DNA from: Sanguinoderma infundibulare
Lineage: Eukaryota > Basidiomycota > Agaricomycetes > Polyporales > Polyporaceae
DNA: 64,000 nucleotides
Direction: 5' to 3'
Assembly: GCA_032821775.1 (NCBI GenBank)
Contig: JAVLRN010000004.1
Location: 3,100,001-3,164,000, forward strand
Below are positions 23,840 to 35,374 of the stretch, piece after piece. The notes beneath the pieces are model-generated. The model saw nothing but the letters and a program-made list of their open reading frames with translations. It made no database searches and had not been told where the DNA came from. The position numbers and the translations under genes are program-made. Each line of letters starts with the position of its first letter. Position 1 is the first letter of the stretch.

Positions 23840-24265
23840 CCACTGGGCGTTGTATGGGTACAAATTGTTGTACAGAGTTGGTACAGAGCAAGCAAAACGC
23901 AACTCGCACAAGTTTCGACTTCTGGACTCCTCCTGGCAGTGCGCGCGTGCCAGCCTGTGTCAGCCCAACGTTGGCCTGAATTAAGGTCCCAGTGGCGGCA
24001 TAAGGAGGCGGTCTGGGCCTTGTGGGACAGAGGGGATTGGCAGCGATTGGCGTCGGGCGGGGAGGGAGACCGTGATGGGAGTCTGAGACGCGGCGGAAGG
24101 CCCCGTGGAGTTGTTTGCGCATGTTGTCCTAGCGACGATGGACAAGTCCTACCCGTCTTCGACCTCGCCCCGACGCCCATCCTTCCTTTTCCCCCACCCC
24201 CCCCCCTCCGTCGTCGTCGACATTAAAGAACCCGTCCGCTCCTTGCGTACCTTACTCTCTTCGCT
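23840..24265. other. Intergenic region before the GPI-protein gene
   Basis: No gene is seen. The last 100 bases are C-rich (runs of C near 24,190-24,210), then CT-rich up to the ATG at 24266, typical of a fungal core promoter. Confidence 0.5.
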
Positions 24266-25601
24266 ATGAAGACTATTGCGGCAGCCACGCTCTTCGCCTC
24301 GGTCGCGTTGGCCCAGACGGTGAGTCACTTGTTTCTTGTGCCGTAAAATTGGTCGGGCGAGAGATGGGTGGCAGTGTGGGCGCAGAGTTAGAGATAAACT
24401 CGAGAGGAAAGTTGATGATTCGGAGAAGGACAAGGGTTGGGTGCACGTTGGGTTTGACGAAGGCTGCGCTGGACCCACATAGGTTGATGCGACTGCGGAC
24501 GTTTCCCCGGCTTGCACACGCCCTTCTGGCCGAGTTTTCGACCATGACAGTCCGGGGACCGGATGTGTGTCTTGGAAGCTTGTTCGAAGCCTATTCTGGA
24601 GTTGCACCTCCGCATTGCGCAACACGACTTGGTGATGCCACGGGGGATCAGGCACAGCGTCGATCCCATCCATCCTCTCGTTGTACTCGGTTGTGTGCCA
24701 TTGACTGACAATTGACGTTCAGGGCTCTCTCATTCCCTCTGGAATCAGCAGCTCATGCTCGGACTTCTTCACCGCCTTCAATGCGAACACCACCCTCTCC
24801 TCCTGCACCTCCGCCCTCATTACCGCCACCGGTGCGTTCGCGCCTACCACCAACGCTACCGCCAGCACTCCCTCTGCGTCGGAGGTCAAGACCGCGCTCA
24901 CTGCCGTCTGCGCTGCCAGCTCATCGTGCTCAGAGACCACAATCCGCTCCCAGCTCGCCAACTTCTATGAGGCGTGCAGTGACGAGCTCACCACCAGCCA
25001 GAACAAGGACGTGATCAGGACTTACGACGTGCTCTACACCCTCATCCCCTTTAAGAACGCCGTCTGCTCCAAAGATGATAACGGAGACTACTGCGTCTCC
25101 ACCATCGCATCCAGCACATCCCAGTCTTCGTCCGTGCTGGCTGATATCGCCGGCTCCATCTCCGTCTCCGTCTCGACTTCGTCAAAGGCTCGTCGCGCCG
25201 ATGCCGCCCAGGTCGTCGCGTCCATAGTCCCCAACGTGACCACCATCGCGAGCAACAACGTCCTCTTCCTCCTCCTCCAGCCTACCCTCTCCAAGGACGC
25301 CCTCTGCCAGACATGCACCCGCAGCATCATCACCCCCTACATCTCCTTCGAGTCCTCGATGGCCTACGCGCCCGGCATGAACTCGTCCGTCCTCCTCTCC
25401 GTCCAGCCTGCGCTGTACCAGGCCGTCCAGAGCACGTGCGGCTCGACCTTCCTCAGCGGTGCCGTTGCGGCCGCGGCTGGTCTCTCGGGCGGCATCGTCG
25501 GCCAGGCGTCCTCTGGTGCCTCCCGCACGATCCTCGCCAACTCTGGCATTGCCGGCGTGATCATCAGCGCGGTCGCGATGGTCCTCGGCACCGTCCTCTA
25601 A
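24266..25601 (+). CDS. Secreted GPI-anchored cysteine-containing protein (DUF7729-like)
   Basis: Two exons (24266-24319, 24723-25601) give 310 residues. A signal peptide (MKTIAAATLFASVALAQ) is followed by a domain with spaced cysteines (SSSCSDFF, LSSCTSAL, VCAASSSCSE, YEACSDEL, NAVCSKDD, DYCVST, LCQTCTRS, STCGSTF) and several N-glycosylation sites. The C-terminus, NSGIAGVIISAVAMVLGTVL, is a hydrophobic GPI signal. The pattern resembles the basidiomycete DUF7729 family of surface proteins; I am not certain of that name. The intron of 403 bp separates signal peptide from mature domain and is unusually long here. It probably sits on the outer membrane or wall; biochemical role unknown. Confidence 0.75.
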
Positions 25602-26144
25602 GCCCTCGCTGTAACGCTCGGGGTTTGGTGATATGTAGCAACGGACGCGGCAAGTAGTGCGGACTGGGTCGTGCGTTGGCGTTGGCGTTGCTGTCGAGTA
25701 TTGCTCTTTTCTTTTATGTCCGCGACGGCGTGCCGTTGCGTGTCCGCTAGTCGTAACGTAGTATACCCCGTGGATATGTGTGTGTTGCGTTTTAGATTAT
25801 GGAGGTGTTATGGTATATTCGCTTTGTTTGCTCTGTCGGACAGGGCACGGAAAAACTGAGCATGTGGCGCTCGATGATATATACCCTGAGTCTCGTTGCT
25901 CCGAATTCGTATATTCGATTTGATTGGCAGTGGTATTGTCATCTGCCTTGCCGTGTCGGGCGACGGTCAAACCAGCATCCGTTGAAGTTGTTGGCGATAA
26001 CCAAGAGGAGCCACAATAGAGTCGTCCGATGCGAACCGAAGAATGGGGGCACTGAAGAAAGTTGAGATGAATTGATACAGGCGATACAGAGGTCGTACAG
26101 GTACACTCGTACAATTACATTCCAATATCGTCCACAACATGAAC
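25602..26144. other. Intergenic between convergent genes
   Basis: This is the 3-prime region of the GPI-protein gene and of the minus-strand NTPase gene. No frame with family resemblance is seen. Confidence 0.5.
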
Positions 26145-28333
26145 TCAAAAGAACGCCTCGAGCCCGGGACCGAGGGGGGTGATGAAAACGTACTGGGCAA
26201 AAACCTCGCCGGGCATGCTCGCGAACGCGTCCGAGAACTGCGACTTCACGCCGTGCCCGAACTTGGGGTCGTACGGTACGAAGAGCACGTACTTCACGTC
26301 CACGTTCGGCGTGCCGACGTCGTTCTGGGCGCAAGCGCAGATGCCCTTGAGCATGGGGAACTCGGCGGCGACCGTGCCCGTGCTCGTGCGGCGTTCAAGT
26401 TCGTCATGCACCTTTGCCGTCGCGATTCGGAGGACCCAGACGACGCCCGTGTCCTTGTCCGCCGGGGTCTCGGGGAGCTCCAGGAAGAAGGCGTCGATGA
26501 GGGTGTTGTTTCGGGGCTGGGGGCGGTAGCAGCAGCCGGCGGTCAGGTCGGGGGGCGAGTGGATGCGGGCGTCGTACTGGACCACCGGCCGGGAGTCTGT
26601 CTCGCGGAATGGGCAGGGTGTCATGGACAATTGGAAGCGCAGGTCGCCCGCTGGGGTGTCTGCGCGCCGGGCGCGACCGTGAGAATACGTGATCTTGTCC
26701 TGCTGCTCGTCGACTTCGATGAAGCTGTTGGAGGCGTCAATGAGAACTTATGAGGGCGGTGAACGACAAAACGCACTGCATGAGAGCGGAAGAGGAAGCT
26801 CAGCAGGCCGGCGGAATCATGCGTGTCGGAACGCGTTGGGCGTGACGTCGATCTGAGTCATCGGGGCGAACGCGAAGCAAGACAGGTCGAGCCCGATCTG
26901 CTGGGCTCTCATATTCCTTTCGGACTTGAACAACGGCCTTTCTGCAGGGTGGGGTGGCGGTCGCCACGCGAATGCGCCTCTGGCGAACCGGATGACCGGC
27001 AAGCGAGCACGTTCGTCGCGCCCTCGCCAGACGTCTCCGTGGCCGCGTGCAGATGCTTTGCACCATCGAAGCGCATACCGACTTGAGGCGGATCGAGGGG
27101 GAGTCGGTTTGGTTATCGCGTTCTCCTCGCCGGATCACGATAAGCCTGTGTCGAGCCACGTCCGTCATTGACACTCGTGAAGAGAATTGAGGCTGGTGAG
27201 GACGAACTCGGTCGAAGCGATATCGAACATAGACAGGGAATTTCGGTTGAGGAGACGGAAGAGCCGCGTTTACTTGCAGCTTGCATGTGTTGAGGTCCTC
27301 GATGTAATGTATGACGTCGCGTGGACAGGGACCGCTTTGTCGCGCAAGCGACTGGACACCCTTAGCTAGATGAGGGGCTACCTGGTCCGTGAGGTCCTAG
27401 CAGCGCAGCCTACCCGGGGAAAATGAGCAGGGGAAGGTAGCAAATGGGAGTGATCTTCTGTACGTACAACATGTACAGCTCCTCGAGAGACCATGGCTCC
27501 ATGATGATTCGGCGCACACTACACTGTTCCAGATACCTCGAGGGGTCAGGAGCCGCTGCAAAGACGGTGAAATGGTTCTCACAAGTGGACAGAAAATCCT
27601 CAGGCTCCCTACGGTAGCCGGCGTCGACAAGGCGCCAAATACGAGAGGTTCGCGTATCGTCACGGGGAGGAAGGTGCAGAGCCCGGACGCTGCTCTTATG
27701 GGACAGGTATACACCCGAGTCCTCAAAGAAATGAACCGGCCCCTTCTCGCCCGCGTAGACTATAGGATTTCCCTCTGTCATGCACTGCAAGAGAACATAG
27801 ACGAGGAAATACGATTTTCCTATACATGATTAGTATCTGTAGCGATGCTCGCCTCAGGGAAATGTCACTCACCTACACCTTGTTGTCCAGTGAGGAGGAC
27901 CCCTGACGTCCGTTCACCGTGTCGTTCTTCAAACATGACAGACAGTGGGTCATACAAAACGTCAAACTCTTGACGAAGGAAAATGTTACCTTACGACCGT
28001 TTCAGACAGTCTAGCCAGGAAGGGATTTGGATGATGCGCTTCGTGAGGTCGGCGGCGGCGAGAGCTTCGTCCAGACGTTTCTTGCCAGGCGAAAGGGAGC
28101 CCTGCCAATCTGCCCAGAAGGCCAGGTAGTGGTTTTCCTCGTCTTCCGAAGCATAGTTTGCGAGACACAGCTGTTTCCAGGGCTAGAGGTAGCTAGGTAT
28201 GTCCAGGTGGGATGAGGCAGTGAGACGATGAACATAGGCAGCGAGGAGATTTAAGACGACGTACTCTTCTCTTCTTCGATGGGGGGCTGATCTTCCGCGG
28301 ATATCCAACGGGATTATCAAGGGATGTAGACAT
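26145..28333 (-). pseudogene. Crinkler-like P-loop NTPase gene with one in-frame stop
   Basis: The minus strand encodes a multi-exon protein of a type common in Agaricomycetes: a P-loop NTPase followed by a nuclease-like C-terminal region, resembling Crinkler (CRN) proteins. The start is ATG at 28333 (MSTSLDNPVGYPRKISPPSK). An 82-bp intron (28183-28264) joins in phase to PWKQLCLANYASEDEENHY. The frame then runs to the Walker A motif GQQGVGKS, which is split by a 53-bp intron (27820-27872). Later pieces: EDSGVYLSHKSSVRALHLP, IIMEPWSLEELYMLY, GPCPRDVIHYIEDL and the end DTGVVWVLRIATAKVHDE to VDVKYVLFVPYDPKFG. At 27991-27993 a TAA interrupts CLKRS-stop-GNIFLRQEF with family-like sequence on both sides and no plausible intron. 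The family name is moderately sure; the break is directly visible. Confidence 0.65.
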
Positions 28334-28728
28334 AGTGAATGAGTTGTTTGTACAAGAACTGGGGTGTCTCCTTACCTCCCGCTGTGGAGAGCTCGAGTCC
28401 ATGTCATCAGCGGTGACACCTTCTCGGGTGCGGTTTCCTGTACACGGTAGAAGATAATTTATATACCGATGACACGCCCCGACTGCGTCGTCTGTTTGCC
28501 GAGGCAGTCTTGGGGTTTGCATGGTCTGCTTGAAGGTGGATGGCAGAGCGGTAGACGCCGGGCTCGCGAATCGGGCAACGCCGAGGAAGCCGCGGAGTGT
28601 TGCGCGATCACATGATGTTCAATGGGCGCTTTGATTGAGCTGATCAGAATCGGCTCGACTGTGACCAGCACTTTTCGGTTCAAACCACATTCTCTTCCTC
28701 CCCCAACCATCTCTCCCCCATTGCCAAG
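28334..28728. promoter_or_regulatory. Divergent intergenic region (NTPase / Cdc20-like)
   Basis: The broken NTPase gene (minus) and the Cdc20-like gene (plus) start 395 bp apart and point away from each other. The plus side ends with a CT-rich leader (TTCTCTTCCTCCCCCAACC) before the ATG at 28729. No clear TATA box for either gene was found. Confidence 0.4.
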
Positions 28729-30464
28729 ATGTCCCTGAGGAACAACCCATTGTTGAGGTCAGTCTGCACTTGCAATGCCGTTCTCTTCGCCCGAACTGTG
28801 GATTGAACGGTGGTTCAGAAAACGTACCCATTCGATTGAGTCCATCGACGAGTCCCAACGCAAGAGATTGAGAAGGTTTTCCACCCTTCCTCTCGATGAT
28901 CAAGCATCCTCGAGCATGGTCAGTGATACCAATGACGCGTCGCCGTCGATCTTTGCTAACCCCTCACACTCTCCGCAGCCGTCCCCAGGGCCATCCCGAG
29001 GACCGTCACTAACACGCCTTAATTTGGATTCCGACGGCTCATTCACCCAGGAACTCACAAGGCGCCTTCAACAGAGTCCCCGTAGGCCACGACACAGTAC
29101 CTCCTCCGCATTCCTCCACTCTGCTTCCTTGTCGTCCCGTGCGTCGTCTATAGACGATGACGGATTCCGCCACGCGCTTATCCGGAGCGCTTCCTCGAGC
29201 GACATTCGCAGGAAACGGGATTCCATGGGGCCCGGTATGGAGATACCCACATTCAAGGAGCACTCTGCCTTCCACGTCCTCAAGTCGGTCAACAACATCG
29301 ACTACTCGGTCCCCTCTAAGACCGGCGCCACCGACGCCACGCCCACCGTCGCGGGGTCTCTGATCGGCTGGTCTCACTCAAATGCCCTTGTCTTCGGCCG
29401 TGGAAACCGTGTCTACTACAAGAGCATGGCCGACACTGAGGGTGTCGCCCAGCAGCTGTGCAAGATCACCGACAACATGGGTAACCTCGCCCTGATCCAG
29501 TGCCCCGGAGAGAACCACCCCAACACCGTCGCGCTAGCGACGTCCAGCGGCCACATGCAACTCTGGGACCTAACCACAAAGCGCGCCACCATTCAGTGGA
29601 GAATGAAGGGTCCCAGCGCGATGGTCTTCAACGGCACGCTTCTCACCGTTGGCGACGAGAAGGGCGCCCTCCGCCACTACGACACCCGTGTGAACGACCC
29701 CGCCAAGTTGAAGGACCAGGCGACTAAGGTGACCCGCCACCAGGGCCGGATCACCACCTTCGCATGGAGCCGCGACGGCCACAATGTTGCCAGCGGCGAC
29801 CAGAACGGACTTATCCTCGTCTGGGATATCCGCAAGCCCAGGGTCCCTCTAGAGGTTGGTGAGCTCGTCCAGCGCCGCCGTAAAATGCAACACGCCGGCT
29901 CGATCACGGTGAGTCCCTCCCGTCACACAACAACATTTCCAACCGTTCACACGGTCCCGCTCCGCGCAGGCCCTCGCCTGGTGCCCGTGGTACGGTCAGT
30001 ACCTCGTCTCCGGGGACTCGGCACCCGACAAGACGGGCACGATCCGCATCTGGGACATCGCCAACGACCACGGCCCCGAGCCGTCCTCCTCGCGCGCGCC
30101 CGAGCGCCCTACCAAGCTCGAGCTCGACGCACAGATCACCTCCCTTCACTTCTCCCCCCACATCAACGAGCTCCTGAGCACGCACGGTTCGGGCAAGCCA
30201 ACCGAGGTGCCGTCGCTCATCAACGTCGACCCGCTGCAGTCGCGGATGGCGAACTCGATCGTCGTTCACCAGTTCCCGCTCATGCGGCACGTCTCGACCG
30301 TCAGGGTCGCGAAGAAGGGCGTCGCGGGGAGCGTGCTGAGCCCGAACGGGCACCGGATCGTGCTCGCGGTGCCCGAGGAGGCGCAGCTGAAGGTCTGGGA
30401 CGTGTGGGGCAAGTTCAAGGCGCCGAAGCAGAAGAGCTTGTTCGAGGCCTGCGCGATCCGGTAG
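28729..30464 (+). CDS. Cdc20/Fizzy-like WD40 activator of the anaphase-promoting complex
   Basis: Three exons (28729-28757, 28819-29908, 29970-30464) encode 537 residues. A Ser-rich, presumably disordered N-terminus of about 200 residues precedes a seven-bladed WD40 propeller of the Cdc20/Cdh1 type: LIGWSHSNALVFGRGNRVYY, LATSSGHMQLWDLTTKR, FAWSRDGHNVASGDQNGLI, VWDIRKPRVPL, LAWCPWYGQYLVSGDSAPDK, LKVWDVWGKFK. The last two residues are Ile-Arg, the IR tail by which these coactivators dock on the APC/C. Strikingly, I find no C-box (DR-F/Y-I-P), normally obligatory near the N-terminus, and no obvious KEN box. It could be a meiosis-type or lineage-specific coactivator, or an inhibitor. Family assignment is firm; exact paralogue is not. 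Confidence 0.85.
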
Positions 30465-31241
30465 GCTGCTGGACCAGCGAGGCTGGGTGGTGTGGGTTTT
30501 CCGCTGCTCACGCTGCGGCGTTGCCCGTGTTTCCGGAATTCGAATCTGTCTCGTCTGCGATACCTCAACAATCACACAATACTAGAAGGTAGGTCACCTC
30601 CCCCATTTTCGGCACGCTAAGTTATTGTAGCCCTCCACCCCACGATGTGCCGTTGTTGCGCTGTCGTATAGTGTTGTTTGTCTGTGGTGCATAGCGTCTC
30701 GTGTAATATCCCCCTCCCCCTTTCCCTTTGCCGTTCCCTTTCCCTTTCGTCGTCCTCGTTTCTTGACTAGCGTTCGTGCAGTAGGGCTGCGATAGTGTAT
30801 TCTTGCTCTGTACGCTTTATCTGCATGGATGGGACATGGATACGGATGATCCGTACGTAGTGACCGTGGTCAGCGGAGCGTGGAACGCATATGTATGAAA
30901 CCGAATGTATGTGTCGAGGAATATACTACATACCAGAGTCCCCCATCATGCATGCTTCGAACCTGTTCGCCCTTCTGGCATCCTTGCGGTGACTACGCTA
31001 GTCTCCGCCCTTTGAAGTACGCCGACTGCTATTGCGGTTCCGACCTCGGCTCTTCTAGATATCTCGGGTGTCGAGGGAAAGCCATGCCATGCGCTAGTTA
31101 TATGCCGATATGTTGGCCGGTATGCATTGTGTGACATTTCGACGCCGACGCACCGTTCCTGCACGGTCCTCCGGAACGTCATGGCTCAAGGTTTCCATCC
31201 GTCCTCCGAGCGCCTCTTCATCCCTCCCCGCGGAGTCGTAT
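30465..31241. other. Intergenic, no gene seen
   Basis: This is the 3-prime region of the Cdc20-like gene with a CT-rich run near 30,710-30,750 (CCCCTCCCCCTTTCCC). No coding frame with family resemblance is present. Confidence 0.5.
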
Positions 31242-32149
31242 TCAATCGAGCTTCCTCCGTTTACGAGGGCAGTCCTCACCTACCTCCTCGTCCTTCGGCA
31301 GACCGAACCTGCCCTTCCTCTCGGCCGCGCAAGGACTGGGGCCACACTCTCCAGTCCGCTCCGAGTCGCCGTCGCCATCGCCGTCCCGTCCGAACCGGCC
31401 CCAGATACCCCACGTTGTCCTCCCTCGGGTGGCTCGATGGGCAAGGGAGAAGATAGGGTTTTTAGGTCGCTGAGGACTTCGACGTGGAGGGTATAGTAAC
31501 TCAAGCCTATGTGCTCTAGGTCGAGGGCGACGGTATACGGCCCGCCTCCTGCCTCGGAGTTCAACACGACGCACTTGTTTCCAAGGACAGTCGTCCATCC
31601 AAAACGATTGGAAGTGGTTCAAGAAACAGCCGCTTGGATCCGCCTGGCGGATGTCCCCAATGGCAATGAGGTATAAGGGAGGATGAGCCTGAGCAGCGAC
31701 CCCAACATCAGGAGCGGAGGAGGATGCGGGTAGAGAATACTGGGCTGGGGCTGTGATGTATATGAGCAATTCCGTTCCAATTTTGTCTCACACGGACAAA
31801 GTGAAGTCACACCTTGCACGTTGGCTGATTCCATGGAGACCGGTGGTTGGGGATAGAGGAAATCGACCGATGATGGCGGAATCGGAACCGAGTTTGTGGC
31901 GGAGTGAACCGAAATGAGACTTGGAAGGCACCATGCACCGGGATAGATGCCAGTAGTATAATGCAGAGGAATAGAGGTCGCGGGGTGGCCATCAGGACCA
32001 TATAACGCCCGAATCTTCCTGAGTTGCTCGTAGGTCTGCTCGCCACCCTCCTGTTCCAAACACCATGCATGGGATAGTATGGCATATTGGACTTGGTCGA
32101 TCTCTGAGGACTCCTTGAACTGGCTGGACCATGTGTTGAGGAGGCGCAT
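31242..32149 (-). pseudogene. HET-domain (heterokaryon incompatibility) gene remnant
   Basis: The minus-strand start MRLLNTWSSQFKE followed by QVQYAILSHAW and EQTYEQLRKIRALYGPDG is the classic N-terminus of basidiomycete HET proteins, which trigger incompatibility-type cell death. The central catalytic-type HET region (the usual CWIDTCCIDK block) is missing. Further downstream, pieces resembling the C-terminal part appear in different frames: PPLYLIAIGDIRQADPSG, then VVLNSEAGGGPYTVALDLEH one frame over, then a basic end CPRKRRKLD in another. At least one shift cannot be explained by a normal intron. I read it as a truncated, decayed HET gene, though an unusual spliced gene is possible. Confidence 0.55.
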
Positions 32150-32683
32150 CTTAGATGCAGGGATACCGATGCTGGTAAAGGGGTGCGTCTTGAGTAAGGT
32201 ACTGTGTACACGAACGAAGATCCACAATATGACTACTGGTGGATAGTAGAGGACGGGGTTTTAGGACGTGGAGACGAAGCAGTCGATAACCAGCTGAAAG
32301 CCTGGGAGATTGCCCGAACTAACAGCGCATAAATCAGTAACGCGGTTCACGCACTGGCAGTCAACATGCACGTCGACAGGAGACGAGTACTTGTTTGAGG
32401 ATGTGGGTCCAGCCAGGGTCCAGCCCGGCACGGTGGCCGCGTGTGCATTGGCGCTTCGGTTGATCCATTTTCAACGTTGTTCACCACCACCTGCTACAGC
32501 ACCGCAAATTGTTACTCTCTCTCTCTCGTCGCAAGTGACTGCTCTCCTGGATTTTCTCGCCATCTCAACCTACTCTCTGCAGGCCGGATGGATCCCGTCT
32601 GCACCGCCCTCTGATGGGTAGCTACGAGTCTTGATCCATCTGGTGTCTTCAGATGCCCCATTGTCGAGCCATCTCCCGCTTCG
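32150..32683. other. Intergenic, no gene seen
   Basis: No supported gene. A CT-repeat run (CTCTCTCTCTC near 32,516-32,526) is the only notable sequence. Confidence 0.45.
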
Positions 32684-33007
32684 GTGTCCACGACCACACC
32701 TACCTGTCCATGTCAGATAGGCGACATCGCTTTGGATGGTCCGTCACCCAACGAACGGGGCTCGCCTCCGGCCTTCATCAAATCCTGGACTTTGGACAAG
32801 GCAGACATCATCTGTCCATCATGCGACTGCCCGGCCGATGTCATCGAGCTGACCCGGACACGGTACGCGCAGCACGACGGGCGGATGTCAATCAGTGGTT
32901 TTCGGACGCCCGACTCTCGACGCACCTTTGACGAGGTCGTCCATCGTCTGGCTCTGGAGGTCCGCGAGCTGGCTTCTTTCCTTTCGTTCCTTCACTGCTC
33001 CTGGTGA
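32684..33007 (+). CDS. Hypothetical small protein with CPxC motifs
   Basis: This frame of 107 residues has a protein-like composition, including CPCQIGD, ADIICPSCDCPADVIEL and a helical, charged end (FDEVVHRLALEVRELASF). The cysteine pairs could bind zinc. An upstream short exon ending near 32,612 could extend it. No family is recognised and there is no independent support, so it may be spurious or part of the leader of the next gene. Confidence 0.3.
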   Translation: MSTTTPTCPCQIGDIALDGPSPNERGSPPAFIKSWTLDKADIICPSCDCPADVIELTRTRYAQHDGRMSISGFRTPDSRRTFDEVVHRLALEVRELASFLSFLHCSW

Positions 33008-33352
33008 GCCCTGCTTCGCTCTTGGGCTGGTCTCGGACTTGGACTCGCCTCGCACGGTCCCGTCCTCCCTTCGTCCTTCACTCCCGCAGCGCGGCTTGGT
33101 CACGGTTCGGTGGAGTGTTTGAAGGACAGCTCATCAAGCTCAAGTTCGAAACCTCCCGTCCCTCGAGAGCGAGCTCTTCGTTCCTCCCTTTTCGTTTCAC
33201 GGACTCTCTTTATTCGCCCGCGGCTTTTCATTCTACTTCTTCCCGCGGACGTTGCTTTTTCGTTCTCCAGCTCTTCCGGTTCCAGACGATTGGTTGCACA
33301 TTCTTCTCTCTGATCTTTTTTATTTGCTTTTCTTTAACGGCTTTCGATCCCC

Positions 33353-35374
33353 ATGTCCGACTCCTCCAACACCAACCTTCCTTTGGACACGACTTCCAAC
33401 ACCGACCCCACGGCCACGAACCCTACCGATCCTAGCGCGACGAGCCCACTCAGTACGGACCCGAACTCTACAGATCCCACGTCCACGACTGCCACCGATC
33501 CTAACGCGGGCACCACCACCGACCCAAACACTACGACGAACCCCAACGCTGGCACGGGCGATATAGGAGGCACAGATTCCAACGCGGAGACGGTTGGGCA
33601 GTCGCAGACGGCAGCATCTACGAATTTGTCGCCGAGGTGAGTTCTCCACATCCAAGTAAGCCTTCCCCCCGCGCAGTGCTGAGGCGGCCATTGTCAAGTG
33701 CGGTGCCGGCCGCAGCTTCCGCAAGCTCGAGCGCCATTTCGGGGAGCGACAACACCAATGCTCTGGGTTTCAGCAACCAAGGGTGCGTTTCCCCATTGCC
33801 TTCTCACACGGGCGATCGTGAATGACACGAGTCGGAATCGAAACAGCAACTTTCGCAACGCGATCATTATTGCATCCGCCGTCAGCGGAGCGGTCGGTAT
33901 AATACTCGTCGTGGTTGTTATCTTTATAGTCTACCGTCGCCGCAACAGGCGTAGGAGTGGAACAGGAGCAACACCCATCATCGCGACACCGAGACCTCGC
34001 GCAGCAAGCGACTCGACTTGGATCGGGACGCGAATCTCTCCGGCGGAATCTTTCAACGATGACAAGCTCGAGGCGGGCGACAGGGAAAGCAAGGCCGACA
34101 GCGTTGACTCCGATGCAACACTCCATGACCCAGCACCGGCACGCGGGAAGTCTGATGGGTTCAGAACGCCTACCCATACCCCACGCCCATCCATGGACAA
34201 GCTGAAGATCATGACGGAGCCGCTGGTTCCTCGGGGTCCCTCTGAGGTGCCTCATATGTCTAACGTTTCCGCGCCCCGTCCGTCTCTGGAGCAGGCTGTG
34301 TCTCAGGAATTACCCCTTCCTCGTTCACGCAAAGCTGCTCCCGGCCTTCGCGTTGACTCCATCAGCTTCGACACCGGAATTCTTGTCGAGCAGGGCAATC
34401 CGTCGCCGGATCTTCCTCTGGTCACGCCTGTCTCGCCTGCCGTCGGCTGGCGCTCTCCAGTCAACGACTATGACATGGATCGATTCGTGTTCGTGCCTCC
34501 TCTCGCCCACCGCGACTCCATGACCTCGCTCTCTCGTCAGTCTTCCCACGCATCCTCCCGCAACTCGCCCGACGTCGAGGTCGTCAGCCCCCGTAAGAAG
34601 TCCGCGTTCTCGACGGTCGTGAAGAAGCGTCGCTCGCGCGGGGACAGCATCGACCCTTTCCGCAAATCCGCCGCCGCTTCGATGATGGCCCGCCGCAGGT
34701 CCGCTCGCAGTGCTTCTCGCGCGGACGCCTCGGCATCTCGCAGTCAGTCGTACAGTGCAGGGGGCGTCGTCCGTCGCAAGTCCGGTCGCGCGTCCCGTGC
34801 CGACTCTGTCCTCTCAGCCGGTCCCAACCTCAACACCCCTGGTGGCCATCGCAAGTCTAGCACGCCCAGCGTTCCGCCGTCAGCTACGCCTCGTCGTCGA
34901 TCGCTGGCAACAGACCACGATGCTGAGATCTTCTCCGCGCCCATTACTCCAGTCCTCCCTGGACTCCCCAAGACCCCACGCACAGCCGCTGCCGTCAGCG
35001 CCCGCTCGCCTCGCCCCGTCACCCCGCGCACGTCCGGCATCCCGACGGGTCCTCTCCCCCAGACGCCGCACACCGCCCCGCTCAGCCGCGAGCCTTCGCG
35101 GCCTCGCACGCCCCGCAGCCATGCGCGGACACCCAGGGCTGGCGTGCCCCGCACCCCTACGTCGCTCGAGGACGCGCACTGGGAATACGTCGAGTACGTG
35201 CCGCTGCCGGAGCCAGACCTGGAGCCCATCGCCACGCCCATGCCTCGGCCGCTACCCACGACGCCGAGGAGCGCGCGGCCGCTCCCGCAGACCCCGGTGA
35301 CCGCGCGCGCGGAGCTGCGCCTGTCGCAGCTGTCTCGCGCGCTCTCTGAGGTGTCGCGCGAGTCGTCGGCCTGA
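33353..35374 (+). CDS. Single-pass plasma-membrane protein with Ser/Thr ectodomain and Pro-rich tail
   Basis: Three exons (33353-33636, 33699-33782, 33832-35374) encode 636 residues; the phases fit only if the second exon starts after GTCAAG at 33698. The first 110 residues are an imperfect T-D-P-N/T repeat (TDPTATNPTDPSAT), likely O-glycosylated. One strong membrane helix follows (AIIIASAVSGAVGIILVVVV), then a basic stop-transfer stretch (YRRRNRRRSG). The remaining 470 residues are cytosolic and disordered, rich in S/T-P and R-T-P sites (PRTPTSLED, KTPRTAAA) that look like kinase targets. There is no cleavable signal peptide, so it is probably a type III or reverse-signal protein. The layout recalls wall-stress sensors (WSC/Mid2-like) but no WSC domain is present; role unknown. 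Confidence 0.8.

Noticed and set aside
5150..25601. A biosynthetic gene cluster around the MDR reductase or cyanamide hydratase
   Set aside because: No PKS, NRPS, terpene synthase or tailoring set lies nearby; neighbours are housekeeping or unknown genes.
28183..28185. An in-frame TAG just before PWKQLCLANY looked like a second nonsense codon in the NTPase gene
   Set aside because: It is the acceptor end of a good 82-bp intron (GTACGT to CCTCTAG) that joins the ATG at 28333 in phase, so no lesion is needed.
33661..33698. Splice acceptor at CGCAG (33676) for the second exon of the membrane protein
   Set aside because: It puts the exon out of frame with the transmembrane exon; the acceptor GTCAAG at 33698 keeps all phases and gives a natural Ala/Ser-rich sequence.
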